From assembly GCA_002498385.1 (NCBI GenBank), contig DAHH01000016.1, positions 149,488 through 206,731 on the forward strand: DNA of 57,244 bases, read 5' to 3'. The notes under the pieces were generated by a model that was given only the letters and a program-made list of their open reading frames with translations, ran no database searches and had not been told where the DNA came from. The translations under genes were made by a program, and so were the position numbers. The DNA is from Methanobacterium sp. UBA410 (GTDB lineage: Archaea; Methanobacteriota; Methanobacteria; Methanobacteriales; Methanobacteriaceae). This document shows, in pieces, positions 37,307 to 46,645 of the stretch; position 1 is the stretch's first letter; each line of letters starts with the position of its first letter.

Positions 37307-37594
37307 TTATTTGGTTCCTGTCAATTCTTCAACTTCCTTTCTGCCCTTTTCAAGTTCTACTCTTTGTTGTTTATCTTTTCTTAAAAGCAGGGCTTGAAAT
37401 TCTCCAACATGGGTTTTTTCTTCTTCAGCCACATCCAGGAGAACAGCCTTGAGATCAGGGCTTTCTGTCATGTTTGCAAGTTCCTCATAGAGGTTTATGG
37501 CATCAAACTCCCCTATTATGGCTATTCTTAATATCTCCCTGTCTAAATCTTCACTATTTACTTTCCCAACATCTATTGGTATTTTTGACAACAT
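37307..37594 (-). CDS. Short ferritin-like (half-ferritin) di-iron protein
   Basis: A 95-residue helical protein with IIGEFDAINLYEEL and AEEEKTHVGEFQALL, giving the E-x5-YE and EExxH ligands of a ferritin-like iron site. Only two helices are present, so an active site would need a dimer, as in encapsulated-ferritin and related half-ferritin families. A longer frame from 37621 adds nine hydrophobic residues; I prefer ATG 37594 because a TATA-like TATATATT lies about 25 nt upstream. No encapsulin gene is nearby. A role in iron storage or oxidative defence is inference. Confidence 0.75.
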   Translation of the reverse strand: MLSKIPIDVGKVNSEDLDREILRIAIIGEFDAINLYEELANMTESPDLKAVLLDVAEEEKTHVGEFQALLLRKDKQQRVELEKGRKEVEELTGTK

Positions 37595-37789
37595 ATTTAT
37601 TACCCAAGTAATATATATCAAAACAATATTTCTTATAATTTTTCATGAACCAGCAAGCCAAAATTCTTTTAAATGGCCATGCAAAAATAGACGTCTCACA
37701 TTTCAAACCGTTGATCTATCAAGTTTAAGGCTTATTAAATAAAAGGCGTAGCATTCAAAAACAAAGTGTTTAAACTGAAGGTATATGAA

Positions 37790-38092
37790 ATGGTTAAAGT
37801 TGAGTTTACGCGGGACAACATCACAAGGTGCCTCTGTAAAAAATGTGCGGTTCAGGTTGGAAGCCACTGCGTCAATGATAAACTGAAGTTAATGCTTCTA
37901 ATAACCCAACAGGACCTTGACAGCCCCATGATGATGGAACCAGATAAAGTTCCAGGACTCTACTGTGCAACAGGCAAGGCCACATGTAAAGATATTAACA
38001 CCAACAGGGTTTGCAAGTGTAATGAATGTCCAGTCTGGAAAGAAAAAGGCCTTAAATATAATGAAACTTCAAGCTACTTCTGCAAAGGTTGA
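37790..38092 (+). CDS. Cys-rich DUF2769-like protein
   Basis: A 100-residue protein with paired cysteines: CLCKKC near residue 15, GLYCATGKATCKD and CKCNECPVW later, and a final FCKG. This matches small methanogen Cys-rich proteins of the DUF2769 type and implies zinc or Fe-S binding. The ATG at 37790 follows GAAGGT and is preferred to a start at 37766 that adds eight residues. The function is unknown. Confidence 0.75.
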   Translation: MVKVEFTRDNITRCLCKKCAVQVGSHCVNDKLKLMLLITQQDLDSPMMMEPDKVPGLYCATGKATCKDINTNRVCKCNECPVWKEKGLKYNETSSYFCKG

Positions 38093-38227
38093 AAAAAATG
38101 GAAAAGGAATAAAAAAGGAAGGTAACCCTTAAAACAATAGTCAAAACCTTTTTTTGTATTTTAAGCTTTAAATTCGAGTTTATCTTATTTTTAAATGAGT
38201 AAAACCCCCAGAAACATTTTGTTGCAA

Positions 38228-38259
38228 TGACAATTGTTGTCATGACAACATTTATATGG
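38228..38259 (+). promoter_or_regulatory. MarR operator with alternating half-sites and TATA box
   Basis: TGTTGTCATGACAACA at 38235-38250 is a perfect 16-bp palindrome. A further TGACAA at 38228 makes three alternating TGACAA/TTGTCA half-sites. It ends directly at the TATA box TTTATATGG (38251-38259), about 25 nt before the MarR ATG. A repressor bound here would block TBP, so autorepression of the MarR-MATE unit is likely. Confidence 0.75.
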
Positions 38260-38283
38260 GTGCTTGTACCAACTAAGTACATT

Positions 38284-38787
38284 ATGATATCCAAGAAAGC
38301 AGGAGATCCTGAAAAAAAAGGGAAGAACAAGGAAAATTCAAACATTCCACTTCAGGGACTCCTATCAATTGTACTTAGAAACCATATTATCTTCATTAAC
38401 AAGGAAACAAAGCATTTAAATCTCACAGGCGGCCAACTGCCCTGTTTGATATTCCTCTCATATAAACAGGGAATTACTCAGGACGATATTGCAAGAAAGC
38501 TCCAGATAGATAAGGGAGCCATCGCCCGCTCAGTGAAAAAGCTTGAAGACAAGGAATTCATAAGACGCATTCCTGACCCTGAAAATCGTCGAAAATACCT
38601 TATTTTTTTAACAGAAAAGGGAGAACAGACCATACCTGAACTTAAGGCCATAGAAAAGAAGTGGAAGAAAATTGTCTGCCATGGATTAACAGACAAGGAG
38701 TACTCCCAGTTAATGAAGTTCATGAATTTACTTGCAAAAAACAGCATTGAAACATTTAAAAATTGTCAATTTAACGGTGAAAATTAA
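38284..38787 (+). CDS. MarR-family transcriptional regulator
   Basis: A 167-residue winged-helix regulator. GITQDDIARKLQIDKGAIARSVKKL is split between the second and recognition helices, and EFIRRIPDPENRRKYLIFLTEKG is the wing. The frame is open from 38227, but that start lies upstream of the TATA box and in the operator, so the ATG at 38284 is chosen. Its stop overlaps the MATE ATG by one base (TAATG), so the pair is coupled. Its likely target is the operator upstream. Confidence 0.9.
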   Translation: MISKKAGDPEKKGKNKENSNIPLQGLLSIVLRNHIIFINKETKHLNLTGGQLPCLIFLSYKQGITQDDIARKLQIDKGAIARSVKKLEDKEFIRRIPDPENRRKYLIFLTEKGEQTIPELKAIEKKWKKIVCHGLTDKEYSQLMKFMNLLAKNSIETFKNCQFNGEN

Positions 38788-40205
38788 TGAGTAAAGAATT
38801 TAAAGAGATTACTGAAGGCGTTTCTTTAATCACAGGAAACCCAAAAAAAGCAATTATAAAACTATCTGGTCCCATGATCATTGCAATGTTCCTAATGACA
38901 TTGTACAACCTTGTAAATGCCATCTGGGTTGCAGGTCTGGGTGGAGATGCCCTTGCTGCCATTGGATTTGTCACCCCAGTTTACATGATACTTGTTGGTC
39001 TTAGCAATGGTCTTGGAGCTGGTGCAGCATCAGCAATTGCACGTTACATAGGTGCAAAGAAGAAGAAAGATGCAAATAACGCTGCAATACACTCCATGCT
39101 CATCACGGTTGGTGTATCAGTTATCATAACTGTACCACTTCTAGTGTTCCTAAAACCAATTCTCCTGCTTTTGGGTGCAGGAAACACTGTGGACCTTGCA
39201 GTTCAGTTCGGACAGATAATGTTTGGAGGTACCATCCTCATGATCTTCACAGGAGTGGGGTACGGTGTTCTGCGAGCAGAGGGAGATGCTAAAAGAACCA
39301 TGTATGCCATGGCAGTATCATCAGTTTTGAACATGATTCTGGACCCCATACTTATCTACGTTGCAGGATGGGGAATAGCAGGGGCAGCATGGGGTACTGT
39401 GATATCCATGGCCCTTGTTTCAGTTGTCCTCCTCTACTGGTTTTTTATCAAGGAGGACACCTTCATCTCCTTCTCACGGAAGGACTTCACCCCTGACCGC
39501 AAGGTTTCCAAAAATATTTTAGGGGTTGGACTGCCTGCAAGTGCTGAATTCCTGGTGATGTCCATCCTGGTAGGTATCTTAAACGGCTTACTTGTTAAAG
39601 TTGGAGGAACAGATGCAGTTGCAGTTTATTCAGCAGGATGGAGGGTTGTGATGATGGCAACCATGCCAATAATAGCAGTGGGAACCTCAGTTGTCACGGT
39701 TGCAGGTGTTGCCTTTGGATCCAGAAAGTACAAAAACCTTTCAGTATCCCACCACTACTCCATAAAAGTAGGTTTCATCATTGCATTGATAACCGGAGTG
39801 CTGACCTTCATATTTGCAAAGTACATTGCAATGGTCTTTGCCTACTCCCCTGAGAGCGCATATCTGGCACCTACAATTGCCGCATTTCTCCAGGTGATGT
39901 GTTTCTTCTTCATATTCATGCCCCCAGGAGTCATGTCCAGTTCCATCTTCCAGGCAGCAGGGAAAGGAACAACCTCACTCATCTTAACAATGCTCAGGGA
40001 ACTGGTCTTTGCAACTATTTTCGCATACATCTTTGCAATTCCACTTGGAATGGGACAGCAAGGAGTATGGTGGGGAATAGTCGCTGGAAACATTATTGGA
40101 GGTATAAATGCTTATATATGGGCACGTTTATACATTAAAAGGCTTGAAAAACATTCAAAATCTGGAGAAAACCCACCTAAAGAAGTTGTGAATTTGAATA
40201 AATAA
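38787..40205 (+). CDS. MATE-family efflux transporter
   Basis: A 12-helix Na+ or H+ coupled drug exporter of 472 residues. Strings such as GPMIIAMFLMTLYNLVN and GLGAGAASAIARYIGA near the start, and a matching second half with GLPASAEFLVMS, show the typical two-fold MatE repeat. It is translationally coupled to the MarR regulator upstream. The substrate is unknown, but a compound sensed by MarR is plausible. Confidence 0.93.
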   Translation: MSKEFKEITEGVSLITGNPKKAIIKLSGPMIIAMFLMTLYNLVNAIWVAGLGGDALAAIGFVTPVYMILVGLSNGLGAGAASAIARYIGAKKKKDANNAAIHSMLITVGVSVIITVPLLVFLKPILLLLGAGNTVDLAVQFGQIMFGGTILMIFTGVGYGVLRAEGDAKRTMYAMAVSSVLNMILDPILIYVAGWGIAGAAWGTVISMALVSVVLLYWFFIKEDTFISFSRKDFTPDRKVSKNILGVGLPASAEFLVMSILVGILNGLLVKVGGTDAVAVYSAGWRVVMMATMPIIAVGTSVVTVAGVAFGSRKYKNLSVSHHYSIKVGFIIALITGVLTFIFAKYIAMVFAYSPESAYLAPTIAAFLQVMCFFFIFMPPGVMSSSIFQAAGKGTTSLILTMLRELVFATIFAYIFAIPLGMGQQGVWWGIVAGNIIGGINAYIWARLYIKRLEKHSKSGENPPKEVVNLNK

Positions 40206-40432
40206 GGAAAGATTTGGGTAACTAACTGGAAATTTGAATTAAATAACAGACTAAAAAGCAAAATATCTAGTTTGACTCTAATTGGTTCAAAAAAAACCAG
40301 TTCTCTTTCTTTTCCTTTTAAAACATAAGATACAGAAATCCTTTTTTTTAAAACAGAAAAATACAGAAAATTAAAAACAGCAAAATAGCAAAAGCTTAAA
40401 ACTGCCAAGACTTAAAAAACTTTTTCTGAATA

Positions 40433-41689
40433 TTAAACCCGTTTAACCCTCTTGTAAACAGCATCATGGGGTCTGACTTTACCTTCAACTGCAATACCCA
40501 CATTTTGTCCTTTAAAAGCTTTTTCAATGTTTTTTCCATTGATCTGCATGGATTCAACCTTCTGGATAAAGGAACCCGTTGTCGGGCCCTGGATCATTAT
40601 CTCATCCCCAACTTCAAGGTCGTTCCATAACCTTATCTCAGCTGCAGAAACCTTGCTGTAGTAGTTAACAACTTCACCCACGTCCTTTTTGATGTGTGTG
40701 GCCTTGTTGTAGGAACTGGTCTCATGTGGTGTTCTGAAATAGAATCCAGTGTCAAAGCCCCTGTTAAAAACCTTTTGAAGCTCTTCTAACCATCTTTGAA
40801 GCTTCTCTTCCCTATGGATCTCCCAGGATCCCTTTAAGTAGGAATCGATGGCTTCCCTGTAGACAGATGTAACCGTTGCAACGTATTCTGCCGGTCTTGC
40901 ACGTCCTTCTATCTTGAAAGCATCAATTCCAGCTTCAACAAGTTCCGGTATGTGCTCAACAGTGCAAAGATCCCTCGGACTGAGTATGTGGGTTTTACTC
41001 TGTTGCTCGAGGTTTTTCCCTTTCTCTCCAACATCCTTCCCTGAGGTTTTTGCTTCCAGCATCAGTTCATGTCCATCCTCTGATAGGATCTTCCACTCCT
41101 TTCTGCATGGTTGAAGGCATTCACCGCAGTTTGCACTTTTATCGTAGAGATAAGAACTTAGAAAGCATCTTCCTGATACTGCCATGCACATGGCACCGTG
41201 GATGAAGGTTTCGATCTCCAGGCTGGTTTTTCGTGCCATGTCCTTTATCTGTGCAAGTGAAAGCTCCCTTGAGAGAATTGCACGCTCAACACCCATGCCT
41301 TCAAGAACCTTCAAAGCTTCAACATTGGATAAATTGGCCTGCACACTCATGTGCACGTCAACATCATTTTCAGATGCAACTTTACAGGCCCCCAGATCTG
41401 AAACTATCACGGCATCAACCTCCTGGGAGTGAAGCCGTGGCATCAAGCTCCTGAGACCATCTATCTGGCTGTCCGTCATCACAATGTTGGTGCAGACGTA
41501 GAGCTTAACACCACTGTCGTGGCAGCGCTTCACAGCTTCTCCCAGCTCGTCAACTGTGAAGTTAGCTGCATTGGCACGCATGTTGTAACTTTTAACCCCC
41601 ACATAGATTGAATCTGCCCCACTGTTAATTGCTGCTGCAAGAGCTGTGAAATCACGAGCTGGAGAAAGAAGTTCTACGATTTTTACCAC
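40433..41689 (-). CDS. Peptidase U32 family protein
   Basis: A 418-residue U32 protein. The family signature E-x-F-x2-G-x-x-C-x4-G-x-C-x-x-S is met by ETFIHGAMCMAVSGRCFLS. A second Cys group CGECLQPCRKEW completes the four Cys that bind an Fe-S cluster in related RNA hydroxylases (RlhA, TrhP). A C-terminal beta domain follows. Named peptidases, many U32 members modify tRNA or rRNA, so the peptidase label is doubtful. It is a single gene. Confidence 0.88.
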   Translation of the reverse strand: MVKIVELLSPARDFTALAAAINSGADSIYVGVKSYNMRANAANFTVDELGEAVKRCHDSGVKLYVCTNIVMTDSQIDGLRSLMPRLHSQEVDAVIVSDLGACKVASENDVDVHMSVQANLSNVEALKVLEGMGVERAILSRELSLAQIKDMARKTSLEIETFIHGAMCMAVSGRCFLSSYLYDKSANCGECLQPCRKEWKILSEDGHELMLEAKTSGKDVGEKGKNLEQQSKTHILSPRDLCTVEHIPELVEAGIDAFKIEGRARPAEYVATVTSVYREAIDSYLKGSWEIHREEKLQRWLEELQKVFNRGFDTGFYFRTPHETSSYNKATHIKKDVGEVVNYYSKVSAAEIRLWNDLEVGDEIMIQGPTTGSFIQKVESMQINGKNIEKAFKGQNVGIAVEGKVRPHDAVYKRVKRV

Positions 41690-41961
41690 CTTTAAAAGTT
41701 ATTTTTTGATCAGATCTGACCAAAATCTTGCATATTTTGATTAGAATTTTAATCAAAATTTATTGAAGCTTTTGATTAAACATCTTAAAAGCTTGTTTTG
41801 TTAAAAGCTTGTTTTTACTTATTAAATTTTAATTTAAATAAAGTCCTTAATTTAAATAAACTAATTTAAGTGGAAATAAAGTAATTTAAGTGGAATAAAA
41901 AAATTAGTGAATTTAGTGATAGTTAACGAAAACCGCAAATGAAATTAAATTATGAAGTGTT
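41690..41961. other. AT-rich spacer with short direct repeats
   Basis: Repeats of AAAGCTTGTTTTGTTAAAA and of TAATTTAAGTGGAATAAA type lie between the U32 gene and purF. No gene or RNA is recognised; T-rich minus-strand runs may terminate purF. Confidence 0.4.
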
Positions 41962-43362
41962 TTAACACCTGTTTGCCTCATATTCTTCAATATTTTCAGG
42001 TAATGGTGTTGGATATTCGCCTGTAAGACATCCCATGCATAGTTCATCCCTTCCAAGACCTATGCATTTTACAAGGTCGGCCTTATCAAGGTAACCTAAT
42101 GAGTCAACACCCAGGGTTTTTCTTATCTCTTCAACTTCCTTGTCTGAGGCTATAAGTTCCTTCTTGGTTGCCATTGCTATTCCATAGTAACATGGCGAGG
42201 TTATTGGGGGACAGCCCACCCTTAAATGTATTTCCTTAACCCCTGCTTCTCTTAGGACATTTACAAGGGCTTTTGAGGTTGTTCCCCTCACCACGCTGTC
42301 GTCCACCAGCACTATTTTTTTACCCTCAAGTTCTGATTTGATTGGGTTCATCTTGAGTTTTACAGAGGTTTCCCTCTCTTCCTGGGTTGGCATTATAAAG
42401 GTTCTTCCTATGTACCTGTTCTTTATAAGTCCTTCACCGTACTGCAGGCCTGATTCCCTTGAGTAGCCTATTGCAGCTGTTATTGCAGAGTCTGGAACTG
42501 GCATCACAACATCTGCATCAACTGGAAATTCCTTTGCAAGGGTTTTTCCAATGTTCAAACGCACGTTGTAAACTGATCTTCCATCAATTATGCTATCTGG
42601 ACGTGCAAAATAGACATATTCAAACATACAATGAGCCCTGGGGGTGTTTTCCTCCATGGGCATTTTGTAACTTTTTATTTCATCGTTTATAACAAGAATT
42701 TCGCCGGGCTCCACATCACGCAGGTAATTTGCCCCTACAACATCAAAAGCAACAGTTTCTGAAGCCACAAATGTCATTTCATCTTTTTTTCCTAAAACAA
42801 GTGGTTTTATTCCTATTGGGTCCCTGACAACAATAAGATCTTCATTTATAAGTATAACAAAAGAGTAAGAGCCTATAATTCGCTTTGAAATATTTTTGAT
42901 GGCCGCAACAATGTCCCCTGTTTTTGAGTACTCCTCAGTCAGGAGGTGACACACCACTTCAGAATCTGTTGTGGACCTGAAATTGTATCCGAGTAACTTT
43001 AGCTCTCTTCTAAGCTCTATTGAGTTTATTATATCCCCATTATGGGCAACTGCAATTGTCCCGGATTCAAACTCACTGAAAAATGGTTGTGAATTTTCTA
43101 TCTCAGATTTTCCCGTGGTGGAGTATCTCACATGGCCTATGCCAACGTGACCGTCAAGACCATCCATGTTGCCGTTGTTGAAAACGTCACAGACCAGCCC
43201 CATACCCCTGTAGGTGCTCATTTTTTCACCGTTATGGGTTGATATGCCTGCAGACTCCTGTCCTCTGTGTTGCAACGCATATAGCCCGTAATATATGGAT
43301 CTTGAAATGTTTTTAGATTTTTTATGAGAGTAAGCGCCTATAATACCACATTTATCTTGCAA
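41962..43362 (-). CDS. purF: Amidophosphoribosyltransferase
   Basis: First committed enzyme of purine synthesis, making phosphoribosylamine from PRPP and glutamine. The class II amidotransferase nucleophile is the Cys of DKCGIIGAYS, exposed after removal of a short leader. The phosphoribosyl-binding loop VLVDDSVVRGTTSK lies near residue 355. I chose a TTG start at 43362, four residues before the Cys, because GGGAGAT lies just upstream; an ATG at 43389 would add nine residues and lacks a ribosome site. It follows the TOPRIM gene by 71 bp and is separate from the other pur genes. Confidence 0.95.
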   Translation of the reverse strand: MQDKCGIIGAYSHKKSKNISRSIYYGLYALQHRGQESAGISTHNGEKMSTYRGMGLVCDVFNNGNMDGLDGHVGIGHVRYSTTGKSEIENSQPFFSEFESGTIAVAHNGDIINSIELRRELKLLGYNFRSTTDSEVVCHLLTEEYSKTGDIVAAIKNISKRIIGSYSFVILINEDLIVVRDPIGIKPLVLGKKDEMTFVASETVAFDVVGANYLRDVEPGEILVINDEIKSYKMPMEENTPRAHCMFEYVYFARPDSIIDGRSVYNVRLNIGKTLAKEFPVDADVVMPVPDSAITAAIGYSRESGLQYGEGLIKNRYIGRTFIMPTQEERETSVKLKMNPIKSELEGKKIVLVDDSVVRGTTSKALVNVLREAGVKEIHLRVGCPPITSPCYYGIAMATKKELIASDKEVEEIRKTLGVDSLGYLDKADLVKCIGLGRDELCMGCLTGEYPTPLPENIEEYEANRC

Positions 43363-43433
43363 TTCGAAATCTCCCTGATACATTATCATTGTAACCCGGA
43401 TAAAAATTAGAACAAAAGAAATTGTTAAGATCG

Positions 43434-44321
43434 TTATTTAAGTAGTTTGGAGTCAAACTTTTCATCGCCAAAATCTGCTTTTAAGTCATCAATTTTAGAA
43501 TCGTAAAAAATTAGAACGGTCCTGATTATTTTAAGCCAATTTACTGCATCTTCCCTTGAAGGTGCTGCAATGTAACCCTGTCCCACAACAATTTTTTCGG
43601 GTTTGAACTCATTCGATATAAAATAAATTTGTTCTTCATCAGTTAATTCTTCATTAAATGCCTTTTTCCACAGTTCCTTTAATGAAAATGCCTCAAACAG
43701 TTTTTTATTCCTGAGGATGTTGTACCTGTTCTTGGTATCTGCATGTCTCTCTTTTGCAGTTTGGAATTCTTCCTCAACAGTATGAAGTTTGTTTTCAAGC
43801 TTCTCATTTTCTTTGGAAAGTTCCTGAGTTTGAAGCGTTAAATCCTGATTTTCAATGGATAAATCTTCATTTTCCTGTTTTAAGGCCTTTAATTTATCCT
43901 TTAATTCCCAAAGTCTGTGCTCAATTTCAGTGTACCTGCCTATGTTTGCCACTGAAAGAAGTCCTGCCCTTACCACCGCATTTTTTATCTCCTTCCTTAT
44001 GATTGCAGGATCTATGTACTCAACATCATGCCCGAATGGTAATTTCATCCTTTCTATGTGTCCTACTTCCTTTTTAAGACATTTTTGGAACTTATCTGCA
44101 AGTTCTCTGCCCGGTGCATCAACATCCGTTGCAATCAACAGCACATCTGCACCCTGAACTGCTTTTTTAGCTATTTCAGGGTTGGTGGTAGGTATGATGG
44201 AAGAAATGGTGATGTGGTATTCAGCACCAAGGGCTATGTTCTGCATTGCCCTTGACACTTTCTCCACATCAGATGCGCCTTCCACGATTATCCTGACATC
44301 TATTGGATTTCGTGCATCCAT
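43434..44321 (-). CDS. TOPRIM-domain protein with coiled coil
   Basis: A 295-residue protein. Residues about 8-115 form a TOPRIM fold with VEGASDVE (catalytic Glu) and ATDVDAPGRELA (the DxD pair), as in primases, topoisomerases and OLD nucleases. A coiled coil of about 75 residues rich in Glu, Asn and Gln follows, then a C-terminal alpha/beta domain with VVGQGYIAAPSRED. Its start abuts the L37e stop with no gap. I recall related genes between L37e and PurF in other Methanobacteriales. The function is unknown, with RNA or DNA processing possible. Confidence 0.8.
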   Translation of the reverse strand: MDARNPIDVRIIVEGASDVEKVSRAMQNIALGAEYHITISSIIPTTNPEIAKKAVQGADVLLIATDVDAPGRELADKFQKCLKKEVGHIERMKLPFGHDVEYIDPAIIRKEIKNAVVRAGLLSVANIGRYTEIEHRLWELKDKLKALKQENEDLSIENQDLTLQTQELSKENEKLENKLHTVEEEFQTAKERHADTKNRYNILRNKKLFEAFSLKELWKKAFNEELTDEEQIYFISNEFKPEKIVVGQGYIAAPSREDAVNWLKIIRTVLIFYDSKIDDLKADFGDEKFDSKLLK

Positions 44322-44504
<183 letters not shown>

Positions 44505-44586
44505 TAGATTAATCCTCCATGATCTTAAAATTTAAGTTTTAAACTCTTAGATTTTAAACTCTTAGGTTTTAAACTCTGAAGAAATT

Positions 44587-44835
44587 TTATATTTGTTCTG
44601 GGGATATATAAACTATGTTGTCTCCTCTTATGAGAACAACTCCCAGTCCTGTGGAGGATTCTCCACCATCTAATTCTTCAGCTTCGCTTAATACCAAGTT
44701 CATATGCATGTCAAAACTGTTAAGAACTCCCCTAAACTCTTTTCCACCTTTGAGCTTTATAAGTACTTGAGAGTTTAATGATTTACCTAACACGTCAAGT
44801 GGTCTTGATGTGTTTGAATTTTTTTGTGCATTCAC
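44587..44835 (-). CDS. LSm (Sm-like archaeal) protein
   Basis: An 82-residue Sm fold that forms heptameric rings and binds U-rich RNA. Sm1 is KGGKEFRGVLNSFDMHMNLVL and Sm2 is VLIRGDNIVYI. The N-terminus carries a short Asn-rich extension. It begins the LSm-L37e-TOPRIM-purF run, with AGGTGAT before the ATG. Confidence 0.95.
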   Translation of the reverse strand: MNAQKNSNTSRPLDVLGKSLNSQVLIKLKGGKEFRGVLNSFDMHMNLVLSEAEELDGGESSTGLGVVLIRGDNIVYISPEQI

Positions 44836-44992
44836 AATATCACCTTTCCTATAACTTCAATGTTGGTGTGATTTATATTTAAATGTATGCGTTGTTAAAT
44901 AATATGGTATAAAATAGTTTTAATTGGAGTAATTATAAAAGTTTCAATTGAACTTGGGAAAGAGCAATATCCTAAGAAAGGTGTGTAATAAA

Positions 44993-45469
44993 TTGAAGAT
45001 AAGAAAAAGATTTTATCTTAAAAAAAAGAAGTTAAAAGAAGTTAAAGAAGAATTAGGTGATTATTCAAAGATCATAACCCCGAAAAGCAGGGTTGAACTT
45101 TTAGAAACAGATGAAGGAGATATAATACTTGTAAATGGCAGCCCAGCCATCATGATGGTCGAGGGTACACCCTTCCCAACACTCAAAGGTGCACTTGGAA
45201 CTGAAATAACATCAAAATACGTTGTTGTGGATATGGGAGCTGTTAAATTCGTTGCAAAGGGTGCAAACATAATGGCTCCAGGCATAACAGATGCAGATCC
45301 AGATATAAAGGAGGGGGACCTTGTTATAATTGTGGACGAGAACCATAGAAAACCCCTTGCAACGGGCAGAAGCCTGATTTCAGGACCTGAAATGGTTGAA
45401 AGAAGTGAAGGTAAAGCTGTGAAAACCATTCATTACATAGGGGACAAGATCTGGAATTTAACCATCTAA
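44993..45469 (+). CDS. PUA-domain RNA-binding protein
   Basis: A 158-residue protein with a lysine-rich N-terminus (KIRKRFYLKKKKLKEVKEEL) and a C-terminal PUA domain from about residue 75 (VVDMGAVKFVAKGANIMAPGI, DLVIIVDENHRKPLATGRSL). It resembles archaeal MCT-1/Tma20-like proteins linked to translation or rRNA modification. I chose a TTG start with AAGGTGTG upstream; the frame is open from 44948 without a ribosome site. It is divergent from the lsm operon. Confidence 0.82.
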   Translation: MKIRKRFYLKKKKLKEVKEELGDYSKIITPKSRVELLETDEGDIILVNGSPAIMMVEGTPFPTLKGALGTEITSKYVVVDMGAVKFVAKGANIMAPGITDADPDIKEGDLVIIVDENHRKPLATGRSLISGPEMVERSEGKAVKTIHYIGDKIWNLTI

Positions 45470-45608
45470 GATTTGATGTTTCAAATGGATTTAAATGAAT
45501 GCTATACTATGAATCCATTCTATTAGTTGGGAGCTGGAAATTTAGAACTATCAAATGTAAATCTTTAAATGTAAATTTAAAGCTAAAAATCAAAATTTGA
45601 GTGAGAAC

Positions 45609-46307
45609 ATGAAAATAAAACTCAGATATTCATCAGGGAATATCCTGTCTCCAGACGTCCACAAAATTGGAATTCTTGCGGTGGGTTCCCCCCTTGAAAA
45701 CCACGGTGCAGCACTTCCAATCGACACAGATTCAAAGATAGCAGCTTATCTGGCCTTGCAGGCATCTATTCAGACTGGAGCAATGTTTTTGGGCATCCTC
45801 TATGCTGGAACAGAGTACGACTATGTGAAACACGGTGTGCACATGAAGGTGGAGGATCTGATTGAGAGGGAACTGAAACCAACTTTGAGGTCTGCCCGGA
45901 GATCTTTGAACCTTGAAAAGATCGTTCTTGTAAACGGCCACGGAGGCAACGTTCCCCTAAAAGATTATTTAGGGAAACTTGAAGCTGAACTCGGCCTTAA
46001 AATTATTTTAAACAACCGCATAGTTGAAATTGAGGGACCCCATGCAGGAACAGGTGAACTCTCAATGGGAGCAGCCCTTGGATTTCTGGATGAATCACGG
46101 CTTGATGAACATTGTGATTTCAAGGTGTACCCTGAAGTGGGCATGGTTGGTTTAACTGAGGCCCGTAAAGCCGAAAAGGGTATTGATAAAGGCGCCATGA
46201 CTGTTGAAAAAAATGGGGTCCACGTGGATCCTGATTTGGGTCAGAAGATGCTTGATGATGCCGTTGAAGCTATTATAAAAGATGTTGAAGTGCTCTTAGC
46301 TCATTAA
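45609..46307 (+). CDS. arfB: FAPy deformylase ArfB (creatininase family)
   Basis: Hydrolyses the formyl group from the ring-opened GTP product of ArfA (2-amino-5-formylamino-6-ribosylaminopyrimidinone 5'-phosphate) on the way to riboflavin and F420. It is a creatininase-fold metal enzyme with the family strings PLENHGAALPIDTDSKI, LVNGHGGNVPL and EGPHAGTGE, giving the Glu, His and Asp metal ligands. The 232-residue length agrees with archaeal ArfB. The frame opens at TTG 45597; the ATG at 45609 after GAGTGAG is preferred. Confidence 0.9.
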   Translation: MKIKLRYSSGNILSPDVHKIGILAVGSPLENHGAALPIDTDSKIAAYLALQASIQTGAMFLGILYAGTEYDYVKHGVHMKVEDLIERELKPTLRSARRSLNLEKIVLVNGHGGNVPLKDYLGKLEAELGLKIILNNRIVEIEGPHAGTGELSMGAALGFLDESRLDEHCDFKVYPEVGMVGLTEARKAEKGIDKGAMTVEKNGVHVDPDLGQKMLDDAVEAIIKDVEVLLAH

Positions 46308-46645
46308 ATCTTTTCTTAAACTTGTTACTCTTTTTACTTTTTTAATCCCTTAAACTGAAAGTTGATGGAAAAAATTCAAAAAAGGGAAAAAATTCAAAAG
46401 AATAATTAAAAATAAATAATAAGCAGTAAGGATATTTTAAAAATTTATAATTTAATGTTCTAAAATTAAAAAACCATTAAAGATCTGAAATAATTTAAAA
46501 ATACTTTAAAAATAAAGAGTTTAAAAAGAGTTTGAAAGGAATTCACTGCTAAAAAAATAAACCTTTTAAAAAAAACTTTAAATTAAAAATTGTATCTCCT
46601 GACAAAATTATATTTGATAAACTTATAAATTGGATTATTACCTGT
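46308..46645. other. AT-rich convergent spacer
   Basis: It lies between convergent arfB and the helicase gene. It is almost entirely A and T with poly-A runs, and no gene or RNA is visible. Terminators for both genes are likely here. Confidence 0.4.

Noticed and set aside
38227..38283. Extended MarR N-terminus from an ATG at 38227
   Set aside because: It would start upstream of the TATA box and inside the operator palindrome; the ATG at 38284 fits promoter spacing.
40433..41689. Secreted collagenase-type peptidase
   Set aside because: There is no signal peptide, and the Cys pattern matches U32 proteins with RNA-modification roles, so a protease function is not claimed.
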